64,000 nucleotides of DNA from Roseovarius sp. (GCF_027019125.1 NZ_JALUXE010000027.1:372001-436000); one strand, 5' to 3'; shown: positions 42,944 through 52,265, numbered from the stretch's first letter. The notes: generated from the letters alone by a model not told the origin. Translations and numbers: made by a program.

Positions 42944-43375
42944 TCAGAAATGACCAAAGGCATTCTCGAGGATGCGCACATCCCCCCGGCCATCCACAAT
43001 CCCCAGGTCGAACCGGACCGGGGCCAGCTGCCCCTCGGGCAAGAGGCCCAGATATTCCGAGGCTGCCGCATGGATACGCCGCATCTGGCCCTGATGCAGC
43101 CGTTCGATGGCCAGGTCGAAACTGGCGGCCTGCTTGACCTCGCAAAAGATATAGGTGTCGGGCGCGCGCAGGATCATGTCGATCTCACCGCTTTGCCCGC
43201 GCCAGCGCTGATGCAAGAGCGCCACCGCGCGCCGTTCATAGGCGCGCAACACGGCCGCCTCCGCCGCCTGACCCGAGAGATAGGCCCGCCGCCCCCGCTC
43301 CTGACGCAGCAAAAGCCCGGGCGGCACCGCTGCCGCCACGCCACCCGCCTCGAAATCAAACGCCAGTTGCCGCAT
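42944..43375 (-). CDS. YraN/UPF0102-family endonuclease-like protein
   Basis: A 143-residue member of UPF0102. It contains GQAAEAAVLRAYERRAVALL, RGQSGEIDMILR and FCEVKQAASF, a degenerate PD-(D/E)XK nuclease pattern (E-I-D ... E-V-K). The gene lies next to rsmI, as in yraL-yraM-yraN of enterobacteria. Its function is not established. Confidence 0.88.
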   Translation of the reverse strand: MRQLAFDFEAGGVAAAVPPGLLLRQERGRRAYLSGQAAEAAVLRAYERRAVALLHQRWRGQSGEIDMILRAPDTYIFCEVKQAASFDLAIERLHQGQMRRIHAAASEYLGLLPEGQLAPVRFDLGIVDGRGDVRILENAFGHF

Positions 43376-43378
43376 TCC

Positions 43379-44257
43379 TTACTCCGATTCCGTTTGGTCA
43401 CCCTTCGCCAGAAAGAGCGCCCTTTGATAGACCTCGCGCCGCGGCGTGCCGGTGTCCGCCGCCACCAGATCCGCCGCATCACGCACAGAATGCGCCTTGA
43501 GCGCGTCAAGCACCATCCGGTCTAGATCAACTTCCTTAATTTTCTCTGAACCGCCGCGATCAATGACCACGACAATTTCGCCTTTTGGTGTCGCATCGGC
43601 CAAGGACAGGGCCAGTTCCGCGAGCGTGCCGCGCCGGATTTCTTCGAATTTCTTGGTCAATTCGCGGCAGACCGCCGCCGCACGTGTGCCTCCCAGCACT
43701 TCGGCCGCATCGCGCAGCATCGCCGCCACCCGCTTGGGCGATTCGTAAAACACCAGCGTTGCGGGCACGCCCGACAGCTCCTTGAGCACCGTCTTGCGCT
43801 TGGAGGCGGTGTTGGGCAGGAATCCGGCAAAGAGAAACCGGTCCGTGGGCAGCCCCGCCAGCGTCAGCGCCGTGATCACCGCCGAGGGGCCGGGGGCAGA
43901 GACTAGGTCATACCCCGCCGCCACCGCCGCGCGGCCCAGATCGAACCCGGGATCCGCCACCATCGGCGTGCCCGCCTCCGAGGCATAGACCACCGATTGC
44001 CCGGCCTCGAGCGCCGCCAGAATCCGGGGCCGCATCTGTGCGCCATTGTGATCGTGATAGGGCCAGAGCGGGCGCTCGCCCAAGGACACGCCGTGAATTT
44101 CCATCAGCCGCCGCAGGCTGCGGGTATCCTCGGCCGCCAGCACATCCGCCGAGGCCAGAATGTCGAGCGCGCGCAGCGTGATGTCGCGTGCGGTGCCGAT
44201 GGGGGTGGCAATCAGATAGAGACCACCGGCCAGTTTCTGCTGTTTGGGATTCACCAC
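43379..44257 (-). CDS. rsmI: RsmI, 16S rRNA 2'-O-ribose C1402 methyltransferase
   Basis: A 292-residue SAM-dependent tetrapyrrole-methylase-fold enzyme. It has GGLYLIATPIGTARDITLRA near the N-terminus, LAAEDTRSLRRLM (about 38-50), SEAGTPMVADPG and PGPSAVITALTLAGLPTDRF, all RsmI signatures. The start codon is GTG. It is followed directly by yraN and diverges from the LpoA-like gene. Confidence 0.96.
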   Translation of the reverse strand: MVNPKQQKLAGGLYLIATPIGTARDITLRALDILASADVLAAEDTRSLRRLMEIHGVSLGERPLWPYHDHNGAQMRPRILAALEAGQSVVYASEAGTPMVADPGFDLGRAAVAAGYDLVSAPGPSAVITALTLAGLPTDRFLFAGFLPNTASKRKTVLKELSGVPATLVFYESPKRVAAMLRDAAEVLGGTRAAAVCRELTKKFEEIRRGTLAELALSLADATPKGEIVVVIDRGGSEKIKEVDLDRMVLDALKAHSVRDAADLVAADTGTPRREVYQRALFLAKGDQTESE

Positions 44258-44341
44258 TGGACCCGCTCCGTATGACCGTTATGATTGTCCGCAATCGCGT
44301 CTGGCCAAGGGCAAAGCGCAACAAGGGAGTGAGAGATACGC

Positions 44342-45520
44342 ATGTTCGCCGTTTTACACATCATCCGCAAGTCGTTCGCCGGGTCTTTCCTTGTGCTTGC
44401 CGCGCTCTTTCTCGCCGCCTGTCAGCCGGTGTCGGTGGCCACCCCGGGCGGGGGCGGCACGGCGCCGTCCGGGCCGGTGCCGGTGGCGCTTCTGGTGCCG
44501 CATGGCAGCGCGGATGCGCAAGAGGCGCAGTTGGCGCGTGACCTTGAAAACGCGGCGCGGCTTGCCGTGTCGGACCTTGCGGGTGTGCAGATCGACCTGC
44601 GCGTCTATGGCACCGCAGGCCAAGCGCAGCAGGCGCAGCAGGCGGCCCTCAACGCGGCCGCGGATGGCGCGCGTATCATCATCGGGCCGCTCCATGCCGA
44701 ATCGGCCAATGCCGTGGCGGTCGCCATGGCTCCGCGCAACATCAACGTGCTGGCCTTTTCCAACAATCCGACCATCGCGGGCGGCAATCTCTTCATTCTC
44801 GGACAGACCTTCCAGACCACGGCCAACCGGCTTGCGGATTTTGCCACCCGGCAGGGCAAATCCCGGATCATGGCGGTCTATTCCGACAATCTCGCGGGAC
44901 AATTGGGGCGTGCGGCCATCGAGCAGGCGGTGCGCGACAATGGCGCGACCCTGGCGGGCAGCGTGGGCTATGACTTCTCGCAAGAGGGCGTGATCGACGC
45001 CATTCCCAAGATCAAGAGTGCCGCCGAGACCAATTCCGCCGATGCGATTTTCCTGACCGCCAATTCCGCCGGTGCCCTGCCGCTCTTTTCCCAGATGCTG
45101 CCGGAGAACGGGCTTGGGCCCGACCGGGTGCAATATATCGGCCTCTCGCGCTGGGATACCCCGCCGCAGACGCTTGATCTGCCGGGGGTTCAGGGGGGCT
45201 GGTTCGCCCTGCCGGACCCGGCGCGCGCCAGCCAGTTCACGCAGCGTTTCAGCGCCGCCTATGGCAATGCGCCGCATCCGATCGCGAGCCTGTCCTATGA
45301 CGGCATCGCCGCCGTGGGCGCGCTGGTGAAATCCGGCAACCGCGAGGCGCTGGGGCGCAATGCGCTCACCCAATCCGCCGGGTTCCAGGGCGTGAGCGGC
45401 GTGTTTCGCTTTCGCCCCGATGGCAGCAACGAGCGCGGTCTGGCCGTGGCCACGATCCGCGACAAGCGCGTGACGATCCTGTCGCCGGCGCCCCAGAGCT
45501 TTGGCGGGGCCGGATTTTGA
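44342..45520 (+). CDS. LpoA/LivK-like penicillin-binding-protein activator lipoprotein
   Basis: A 392-residue lipoprotein. The lipobox is LFLAAC (about residues 22-27). A periplasmic binding-protein type I fold follows, with VPVALLVPHGSADAQEAQLA and IIIGPLHAESANAVAVAMAP, and near the end SYDGIAAVGALVKSGNREAL. Proteins of this type next to rsmI and yraN correspond to the C-terminal domain of LpoA (YraM), an outer-membrane activator of class A penicillin-binding proteins. Confidence 0.85.
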   Translation: MFAVLHIIRKSFAGSFLVLAALFLAACQPVSVATPGGGGTAPSGPVPVALLVPHGSADAQEAQLARDLENAARLAVSDLAGVQIDLRVYGTAGQAQQAQQAALNAAADGARIIIGPLHAESANAVAVAMAPRNINVLAFSNNPTIAGGNLFILGQTFQTTANRLADFATRQGKSRIMAVYSDNLAGQLGRAAIEQAVRDNGATLAGSVGYDFSQEGVIDAIPKIKSAAETNSADAIFLTANSAGALPLFSQMLPENGLGPDRVQYIGLSRWDTPPQTLDLPGVQGGWFALPDPARASQFTQRFSAAYGNAPHPIASLSYDGIAAVGALVKSGNREALGRNALTQSAGFQGVSGVFRFRPDGSNERGLAVATIRDKRVTILSPAPQSFGGAGF

Positions 45521-45566
45521 GCCGCGCCGGCCAAACGTGCTCTGACACGGGTGTGAAACGCCTGAC

Positions 45567-48332
45567 ATGATCCAGCCCATCACGGTGCGGGACGATCTGA
45601 TCTGTCCCGCCGAGACGATTTTCGACGTTCCCGCCGTCGCGGCAGAGGTCGCGCAGGCCGTGGCCGAGGCCGGGCCGGACATGGGCGCGCTGCGCCGGGC
45701 GGTCGTCTCCTGCCTGAGCGCCCGCATTGCCCAAGGCCGCGCCGCGATTGCCGAGGGGCTGGCGGCCCAGCCCTTTGCCGCGCGCGCCACCACCCGCGCC
45801 TATTGCTGGCTGACCGATTGCGTGATCCTGACCACGCTCGACGTGGCCACCCGCGTCATGCACCCGTTGCCCAACCCGACCGAGGCCGAGCGCATCGCGG
45901 TCTTTGCCGTGGGTGGCTATGGCCGTGGCGAAATGGCCCCGCATTCCGATGTCGACCTGCTGTTTCTCACGCCCTACAAGATCACCCCCTGGGCCGAGAG
46001 CGTGATTGAGTCGATGCTCTACATGCTGTGGGATCTGCGGCTCAAGGTTGGCCATGCCAGCCGCACCATCCGCGACTGCCTGCGTTTGGGCTCAGACGAT
46101 TACACCATCCGCACCGCGCTTTTGGAAAACCGCTTTCTCGCGGGCGAAGAGGAACTGGCCGAGAAACTCAATCACCGCCTCTGGAATGACCTCTTCAAGG
46201 GCACCGAGCGCGACTTTGCCGAGGCCAAGCTTGCGGAACGCGACGCGCGGCACGAAAAGCAGGGCGAGCGCTACATGGTCGAGCCCAATGTCAAAGAGGG
46301 CAAGGGCGGGCTGCGCGATCTGCAATCCCTGTTCTGGATCGCCAAATACCTGCACCGCGTGCGGGATGTGAGCGAACTCGTCGCCTTGGGCATGTTCACC
46401 CCCGAGGAATTCGCCACCTTCGCCAAGGCCGAGAATTTTCTCTGGGCGGTGCGCTGTCATCTGCACCTGATCATCGGGCGGCCCAATGACCAGTTGACCT
46501 TTGACCTGCAGGTCGAGGTGGCGCAGCGCATGGGCTACAAGGACACCGCCGCCCGGCGCGGGGTCGAAATCTTCATGCAGGACTATTTTCGCCATGCCAC
46601 ATCGGTGGGCGATCTCACGCGGATCTTCCTGACCAAGCTCGAAGCGACGCAGATCAAGTCCGAGCCGCTGTTGCAACGCCTCCTGCGCCGCCGCAAGACG
46701 CTGAAAGAGGGCTATGTCGAGGTGCATGGCCGCCTGGGCATCGTCGACCCCAAGGGGTTTCTCGACGATCCGCTCAATCTCTTGCGACTGTTTGAAGAGG
46801 CGCTGCGCACGGGCCTCTTGATCCATCCCGATGCGATGCTGCTCGTGTCCGCCAATATCCGGCTGATCGACGAGCGCATGCGCAATGACCCGGCGGCGCA
46901 AAAGCTCTTTCTCGACCTCCTGCTGAAACACGGCAATCCCGAACGCGCCCTGCGGCGGATGAACGAACTGGGCGTGCTGTCGGCCTTTCTGCCCGAATTC
47001 GAACCCATCGTGGCGATGATGCAGTTCAACATGTATCACCACTACACGGTGGACGAGCATATCATCCAATGCATCAGCCATCTGGCCCAGATCGAGCGGC
47101 GCGAACTGATCGAGGAACTGCCGGTCTCCTCCTCCATTCTCAAGGAGGGGATCAACCGCCGGGTGCTCTATGTCGCGCTGCTCTTGCATGACATCGGCAA
47201 GGGGCGCGAAGAGGATCACTCCATCCTGGGCGCGCGCATCGCCCGCCGTGTCGGCCCGCGTCTGGGGCTGAAGCCGCGCGAGGTGGATACCGTGGAATGG
47301 CTGGTGCGCTATCACCTTCTCATGTCCGACATGGCGCAGAAACGCGACATTGCCGATCCTCGCACCGTGCGTGATTTCGCCAAGGCGGTGCAAACGCGCG
47401 AGCGGCTCGATCTGCTGCTGCTGCTCACCGTCTGCGATATTCGCGGTGTCGGTCCCGGCACATGGAACAACTGGAAGGCCTCGCTTTTGCGCGCGCTCTA
47501 CCGCCAGACCCGCCGCGCCATGGAAGGCGGGCTTGAGGATCTCAACCGCGAACAGCGCGGCTCGGATGCCAAGCGCAACCTGCGCGAGGCGCTGCCGGAT
47601 TGGGATGCCAAGGATCTCAAGCACGAGACCTCGCGCCATTACCCGCCCTATTGGCAGGGGCTGCATGTCACCGCGCATGTGGTCTTTGCCCGACTGCTGC
47701 GCGATCTGGACGAGAACGAGATTGCCATTGATCTGGCAATTGACGAGGATCGCGACGCAACCCGCGCCTGCTTTGCTCTGGCCGACCATCCGGGCATTTT
47801 CTCGCGTCTGGCGGGGGCCCTGGCGCTGGTGGGGGCCAATGTGGTGGACGCGCGCACCTATACCTCCAAGGATGGATTTGCCACCGCCGTTTTCTGGATA
47901 CAGGACGCCGATGGGCACCCGTTCGAGGCCGACCGCCTGCCGCGTCTGCGCAGCATGATCCAAAAGACGCTCAAGGGCGAGGTGGTCCCGCGCGAGGCGA
48001 TCAAATCCCGCGACAAGCTCAAGAAGCGCGAACGCGCCTTCCGTGTGCCCACGCATATCACCTTTGATAATGACGGCTCGGAAATCTACACGATCATCGA
48101 GGTGGATACCCGCGACCGCCCCGGTCTGCTCTATGATCTCACCCGGACCCTGGCGGCCAATAACGTCTATATCGCCTCTGCCGTGATCGCGACCTTTGGC
48201 GAACAGGTGGTCGATACGTTCTATGTCAAGGATATGTTCGGGCTGAAATTCCACTCCGAGAGCAAGCGCGCCGCCCTCGAACGCAAACTTCGCGCGGCCA
48301 TCGCCGAAGGTGTCGAACGCGCTTCGGCGTGA
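45567..48332 (+). CDS. glnD: GlnD, PII uridylyltransferase/uridylyl-removing enzyme
   Basis: A 921-residue nitrogen sensor that uridylylates and deuridylylates PII proteins according to glutamine level. The nucleotidyltransferase domain has GGYGRGEMAPHSDVDLLFL (about 115-133). The HD domain has LLHDIGKGREEDHS (about 539-552). Two ACT domains lie at about 732-800 and 838-915. The length is normal and all domains are intact. Confidence 0.97.
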   Translation: MIQPITVRDDLICPAETIFDVPAVAAEVAQAVAEAGPDMGALRRAVVSCLSARIAQGRAAIAEGLAAQPFAARATTRAYCWLTDCVILTTLDVATRVMHPLPNPTEAERIAVFAVGGYGRGEMAPHSDVDLLFLTPYKITPWAESVIESMLYMLWDLRLKVGHASRTIRDCLRLGSDDYTIRTALLENRFLAGEEELAEKLNHRLWNDLFKGTERDFAEAKLAERDARHEKQGERYMVEPNVKEGKGGLRDLQSLFWIAKYLHRVRDVSELVALGMFTPEEFATFAKAENFLWAVRCHLHLIIGRPNDQLTFDLQVEVAQRMGYKDTAARRGVEIFMQDYFRHATSVGDLTRIFLTKLEATQIKSEPLLQRLLRRRKTLKEGYVEVHGRLGIVDPKGFLDDPLNLLRLFEEALRTGLLIHPDAMLLVSANIRLIDERMRNDPAAQKLFLDLLLKHGNPERALRRMNELGVLSAFLPEFEPIVAMMQFNMYHHYTVDEHIIQCISHLAQIERRELIEELPVSSSILKEGINRRVLYVALLLHDIGKGREEDHSILGARIARRVGPRLGLKPREVDTVEWLVRYHLLMSDMAQKRDIADPRTVRDFAKAVQTRERLDLLLLLTVCDIRGVGPGTWNNWKASLLRALYRQTRRAMEGGLEDLNREQRGSDAKRNLREALPDWDAKDLKHETSRHYPPYWQGLHVTAHVVFARLLRDLDENEIAIDLAIDEDRDATRACFALADHPGIFSRLAGALALVGANVVDARTYTSKDGFATAVFWIQDADGHPFEADRLPRLRSMIQKTLKGEVVPREAIKSRDKLKKRERAFRVPTHITFDNDGSEIYTIIEVDTRDRPGLLYDLTRTLAANNVYIASAVIATFGEQVVDTFYVKDMFGLKFHSESKRAALERKLRAAIAEGVERASA

Positions 48333-48483
48333 GGGGTCTGCGCGCGTCCTGATCGCGGCGGGTGACGTCACAACCCTGCGTCGTGGGAGGGCGGAACGCC
48401 TGCCCTCGTAGGTGCGCATGCGCCCGGAGTCTGCGCAAAAATTCAGGAAAGCCCGAAATAGTGCAGGGTATTTCTCAGAAATT

Positions 48484-48501
48484 CCTTGATCTGAATCAAG
48501 G
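48484..48501. promoter_or_regulatory. Perfect FNR-type box upstream of the RTX haloperoxidase-like gene
   Basis: CCTTGATCTGAATCAAGG contains TTGAT N4 ATCAA exactly and its symmetry extends two bases on each side. The centre is 82 bp upstream of the start codon. A class II arrangement would place the transcription start near 48534. It is the same consensus as the box before the nos operon. Confidence 0.8.
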
Positions 48502-48574
48502 TTACACGCAAACGTTACCCACCGTTATTCGGCGTGAAAGCTGGCGGAACTTATATAATCAACAGGATGAATTA

Positions 48575-50926
48575 ATGGAACCTATTCAGCAATCTGTCGT
48601 CGCCCAGTGGAATGAACTGCAGCTTCAAGTGATCCGCGAGGGCGGGCCTGCTCCCACACCCACAACCTATCAACTGCACCTTGCAAACTCGGCGATCTAC
48701 GATGCCTATGCCGCATTGTCCCCGACCGCCTCGGGCCACTATTCCGAGATCGAGACGTCGCTCGAAAACAACGATGCAAACTTGGCCGAGGCGATCAGCT
48801 ATGCGGCCTTCACGGCCATGAGCCAGCTTCATCCTGAACGCGCCGCTGATTTCGAAGCCTTTCTGATCGACCTCGGATACGACCCGGCCAATGTCTCGAC
48901 CGATCCCGACACGGCGGCGGGTCTGGGCAATCTGGCGGCACAGAATGTCTTTGCCGCCCGTGCCGATGATGGCTCGAACTTCGAGAATGATTTTGCTGAT
49001 ACCACCGGTTTCGTGCCCGTGAACGAGGCCGATCCGACCTCGGATCGCGCGCCGGGTGGCGAGAATTTCGATCCCAACCAGTGGCAGCCGCTGCGCGAGC
49101 CGAACGGCACGCTGACCGATGAGAACGGTATTCCGATCTTTGACAATGACGATCCGAGCACCTTCAACGACCAGCAGGCGTTGACCCCGCATTGGGGCGG
49201 TGTGGATGGCTTTGCCCTGACGTCGGGCGATCAGTTCCGCCCGCCCGCACCGCCGCAACTGGGCGACTTTTCCGAGTATGTCGATGGGCTTGGCAACGTA
49301 ACCACGGGCGATGCCGCCTATCGCGCACAGATCGGCGAAGTGCTCGAAATCTCGGCCAACCTGACCGATGAACAAAAGCTGATTGCCGAATACTGGGCCA
49401 ACGGCCCGCGCGGCGAGACACCTCCGGGGCACTGGTTCCAGATCGCTCAGGATCTGGCGCTGCGCGACGGTCATGGCAATGCGCAGGACGCCGAGATGTT
49501 CTTTGCGCTCAGCACCGCCATTTTCGACGCCGGTATCGCGACCTGGGAGGCGAAATACACCTATACCTACATTCGCCCCTACTCGGCCATTCGTGACCTC
49601 TTCTTCGATCAGGAAATTCAGGCATGGGGCGGTCCGAACCAGGGCACCCAGACAATCCTTGGCCAGAACTGGCTGCCGTATCAGGATGTGACGGCCCCCA
49701 CGCCGCCCTTCCCCGAATTCGTTTCGGGTCACTCGACCTTTTCGGCAGCCGCCGCGCGGACCCTGGCCGCCTATCTGGGCAGCGATGCCTATTATGATGG
49801 CACCAGCCTCAGCAACTATGACCTCGACGGTGTCGAGGGTCTCGACCTGCTTGGCGAATTCGTCACCTCTGACCTGACCTTCGAGAACCGCGCCGATGGC
49901 GGTGATCCGATCGTGCTGCGGTGGGAAACCCTGACCGAGGCGGCGCAGGAAGCGGGACAATCCCGCATCTTCGGCGGCATCCACATTCAGGACGGCAACT
50001 TGTTCGGTCTGCAAGTGGGCGAGCAGGTTGCGGCCAATGCCCAAGCACGGTGGAGTGCGCTCTTCACCAACGGCGGGTCGGATTTCACCACCCTCTCCGA
50101 TGCCGGTGATGTTGCCCTTGCGGGGGCCGGCAATGACAGCGTCGTCGGCGGGGCCGGGGACGACACGATCGAGGGCGGCGCAGGCGATGACGTGCTGGCG
50201 GCCGGGGATGGCAACGATTTCGTTCTCGGTGACGATGGCGCTGACCGTATCGGCGGCGGCCTGGGCAATGACACGATTGACGGCGGCGCCGGCGATGACG
50301 TGATCGGCGCGGGCCGAGGCGATGACATCGCCGCAGGCGGTGACGGCAATGACGTGGTCAGCGGCGGTGCCGGCAATGACACGCTGGGCGGTGGCGCAGG
50401 CAACGATTCGATGTCGGGCAGCTTTGGCAACGACAGCATCGATGCAGGCGACGGCGATGACATCGTCGGTGGCGGCACCGGGCAGGACACGATCCTGGGT
50501 GGCGCGGGCAATGACCAGATCGGCGGCGGCGAAGGCGATGACGATATCTTCGGCGGCGACGGCGACGATTTCCTCGCCGGTGGCGGGCGTGACGACATCA
50601 TCGACGGTGGCGCAGGCAATGACACGATCAATGGCGGCGCTGGCAATGACATTATGTCGGGCGGCGAAGGCGCGGACCTCTTCGTGTTCAACGAATTCGT
50701 CGCGGGCGATTTCGACATCATCACCGATTTCGAGGTGGGCGTCGACAGCTTCTTCATCCGTGTCGATGACCTCGACAACGGCGGAAACGGGCTTCAGGGC
50801 TTTGTTGACGCGCTTGGCATCGTCGATACCGTGGCCGGTGCCCAGTTCAACGTGAACGGCAACGATGTGCTGGTCGAGGCCGTGCTGGCCGCAGATCTGA
50901 CGCTCGACAGCTTTACCTTCCTGTGA
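48575..50926 (+). CDS. RTX protein with a vanadium-dependent haloperoxidase-type domain
   Basis: A 783-residue protein. The N-terminal part (about 1-510) is a PAP2/vanadium haloperoxidase fold. The start VAQWNELQLQVIREG and NSAIYDAYAAL match that family. The metal-oxyanion residues are all present: K327 and R334 in KYTYTYIRP, S384-G385-H386, and R464 and H470 in SRIFGGIH. About 21 nine-residue Ca-binding RTX repeats (GGAGNDxxx) span roughly 515-710, followed by a C-terminal region suited to type I secretion. No Sec signal is seen. The ATG at 48575 has AGGAT upstream. No secretion ABC genes are adjacent. The substrate is unknown; a phosphatase activity is possible. Confidence 0.88.
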   Translation: MEPIQQSVVAQWNELQLQVIREGGPAPTPTTYQLHLANSAIYDAYAALSPTASGHYSEIETSLENNDANLAEAISYAAFTAMSQLHPERAADFEAFLIDLGYDPANVSTDPDTAAGLGNLAAQNVFAARADDGSNFENDFADTTGFVPVNEADPTSDRAPGGENFDPNQWQPLREPNGTLTDENGIPIFDNDDPSTFNDQQALTPHWGGVDGFALTSGDQFRPPAPPQLGDFSEYVDGLGNVTTGDAAYRAQIGEVLEISANLTDEQKLIAEYWANGPRGETPPGHWFQIAQDLALRDGHGNAQDAEMFFALSTAIFDAGIATWEAKYTYTYIRPYSAIRDLFFDQEIQAWGGPNQGTQTILGQNWLPYQDVTAPTPPFPEFVSGHSTFSAAAARTLAAYLGSDAYYDGTSLSNYDLDGVEGLDLLGEFVTSDLTFENRADGGDPIVLRWETLTEAAQEAGQSRIFGGIHIQDGNLFGLQVGEQVAANAQARWSALFTNGGSDFTTLSDAGDVALAGAGNDSVVGGAGDDTIEGGAGDDVLAAGDGNDFVLGDDGADRIGGGLGNDTIDGGAGDDVIGAGRGDDIAAGGDGNDVVSGGAGNDTLGGGAGNDSMSGSFGNDSIDAGDGDDIVGGGTGQDTILGGAGNDQIGGGEGDDDIFGGDGDDFLAGGGRDDIIDGGAGNDTINGGAGNDIMSGGEGADLFVFNEFVAGDFDIITDFEVGVDSFFIRVDDLDNGGNGLQGFVDALGIVDTVAGAQFNVNGNDVLVEAVLAADLTLDSFTFL

Positions 50927-50988
50927 TCGCGGGCGGGGGGCGGATGCCGCCCCCTGTCACCGCCTGACAGGCGCAGGCCACAAAAAAC

Positions 50989-51012
50989 AAAGGCCCCGAG
51001 AGGGGCCTTTTT
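50989..51012. terminator. Bidirectional terminator between the RTX gene and tRNA-Pro
   Basis: AAAGGCCCC (50989-50997) pairs with GGGGCCTTT (51002-51010) around GAGA. T residues follow on the plus strand and an A-run (50982-50987) precedes it, so it can end the RTX transcript and the minus-strand tRNA transcript. Confidence 0.88.
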
Positions 51013-51040
51013 CATGCGGCATTCGTCTGAAGGCTGTCAC

Positions 51041-51117
51041 TGGTCGGGCTGAGAGGATTCGAACCTCCGACCCCCTGCTCCCGAAGCAGGTGCGCTACCA
51101 GGCTGCGCTACAGCCCG
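51041..51117 (-). tRNA. tRNA-Pro (anticodon CGG)
   Basis: A 77-nt cloverleaf on the minus strand. The acceptor CGGGCTG pairs with CAGCCCG, the D-loop has AGCCTGGTA, the anticodon stem CCTGC/GCAGG encloses TTCGGGA (anticodon CGG), the T-arm loop is TTCGAAT, and discriminator A plus encoded CCA end it. It decodes proline CCG codons, abundant in this GC-rich genome. Confidence 0.96.
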
Positions 51118-51252
51118 ACCGTGAGACAGGCGATTATACCGCGTGGCGGGGCATTGCAAGGGGTTTCGCGGTGTTTTGCCCGCGCTGCGCAACCGGTCCG
51201 AAGGTCGGATTGACAGGGCAGGGGCCACAGGCGTCTAAAGGGCGGGTCACGC

Positions 51253-52245
51253 ATGCCCATGCCCATCGGAGAACCGCAGATTACGCAACGCCGCACCCAT
51301 ATCGACAAGGTTCTCGAGGAATCGCACTCTGCCTCCGCGCCCGCGCGCTCGCGGATTGTCGCCTCTTGGCGGCGCTCGATGCTCAAGCATGGGCTAGACC
51401 CCGCCGAACGTCGCGCGCCGGGGCGGGTAGAGGCCAGCGATCTTGTTGCCCGCCAGGGCGCGCAGGCGCAATTCCTGCAAGTGGCCGCGCCCAAACTCGA
51501 TCAGCTCTTCGGCCTTGTCGGCCATTCCGGCTGTGCCGTGCTCCTGACCGATGCCGAGGGGGTCGTGCTCGATCAGCGCTGCGCGCAGGGCGATGCCGCG
51601 ATCTTTCAGGATTGGGGGCTCTGGCAGGGGGCCGATTGGTCCGAGGCGTCCGAGGGCACCAACGGGATTGGCACCTGTCTTGCCGAGGATCGCCGTGTCA
51701 TCATCCACCGGGATGAGCATTTTCTGGCGCGCAACACCGCCATGAGCTGTATGGACGCGCCGATCTATGGCGCGGATGGGCGCATCATCGGCGCGCTCGA
51801 TGTGTCCTCGGCCCGTTCCGACCAGACCGAGGCATTCAACCGCCTGATCGCCGCGATGGTGGCCCAGACCGCCCGCCAGATCGAGGCCGACAATTTCCGC
51901 GCCGCCCATCCGCGCGCGCGCATTCTCTATGCCGACCACGACGAAACCGAGGCGGCGATGCTGCTCGCGGTCGATGCCGATGACATCGTCGTCGGCGCCA
52001 CCCGCGCCGCGCGCAAGGCGTTCAATCTGGGGGCCATCGGGCCGATCCGCCCCGTTCCCGCCTCTGACATCTTTGGTCGCGAGGATGGCCCCAGCGGCTT
52101 TGAGCGGGCCGAGCGGGCGGCGGTGATTCGCGCCCTTGCCCGCGCGTCGGGCAATGTGTCCGAGGCGGCGCGCGCCCTGGGTATCGGCCGCGCCACGCTC
52201 TATCGCCGGATGAAACGGCTGGGGATCGGTGAAAACCTGCATTGA
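51253..52245 (+). CDS. AcoR-like GAF/Fis-type transcriptional regulator without AAA+ domain
   Basis: A 330-residue regulator. A GAF sensor domain covers about 80-205 and includes SEGTNGIGTCLAEDRRVIIH and APIYGADGRIIGALDVSSA, as in AcoR/PrpR activators. A C-terminal Fis-type helix-turn-helix is at about 285-325 (GNVSEAARALGIGRATLYRR). The sigma-54-interacting AAA+ domain normally between them is absent. It lies immediately upstream of an aldehyde dehydrogenase gene, with a palindrome between, so it probably controls it. Confidence 0.85.
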   Translation: MPMPIGEPQITQRRTHIDKVLEESHSASAPARSRIVASWRRSMLKHGLDPAERRAPGRVEASDLVARQGAQAQFLQVAAPKLDQLFGLVGHSGCAVLLTDAEGVVLDQRCAQGDAAIFQDWGLWQGADWSEASEGTNGIGTCLAEDRRVIIHRDEHFLARNTAMSCMDAPIYGADGRIIGALDVSSARSDQTEAFNRLIAAMVAQTARQIEADNFRAAHPRARILYADHDETEAAMLLAVDADDIVVGATRAARKAFNLGAIGPIRPVPASDIFGREDGPSGFERAERAAVIRALARASGNVSEAARALGIGRATLYRRMKRLGIGENLH

Positions 52246-52247
52246 TG

Positions 52248-52265
52248 TGTCTCACTCCTGAGACA
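52248..52265. promoter_or_regulatory. Palindromic operator between the regulator and aldehyde dehydrogenase genes
   Basis: TGTCTCACTCCTGAGACA has perfect 7-bp arms and a 4-bp centre. It starts 3 bp after the regulator stop and about 104 bp upstream of the dehydrogenase ATG. A half-site TGAGACA also lies at 51122-51128, upstream of the regulator gene. It is a likely binding site for the Fis-type regulator. Confidence 0.65.

Noticed and set aside
48393-48413. GAGGGC..GCCCTC hairpin as a glnD terminator
   Set aside because: The stem is short, the loop is GC-rich and no T-tract follows.
46092-48419. Long minus-strand open frame opposite glnD
   Set aside because: Shadow of glnD; composition and lack of motifs show it is not a gene.
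48554-48559. TATAAT as the -10 box of the RTX gene
   Set aside because: It lies only 15 nt before the ATG, so the resulting leader would exclude the ribosome-binding site. The FNR box predicts a start near 48534.
48362-48574. Upstream extension of the RTX protein (71 residues)
   Set aside because: It would be Cys/Arg-rich without family similarity and would run through the FNR box. The family N-terminus begins right after the ATG at 48575.
50101-50700. RTX repeat DNA as a tandem repeat or CRISPR-like array
   Set aside because: The 27-bp periodicity comes from the nine-residue Ca-binding repeats of one protein. Units vary in sequence and there are no spacers.
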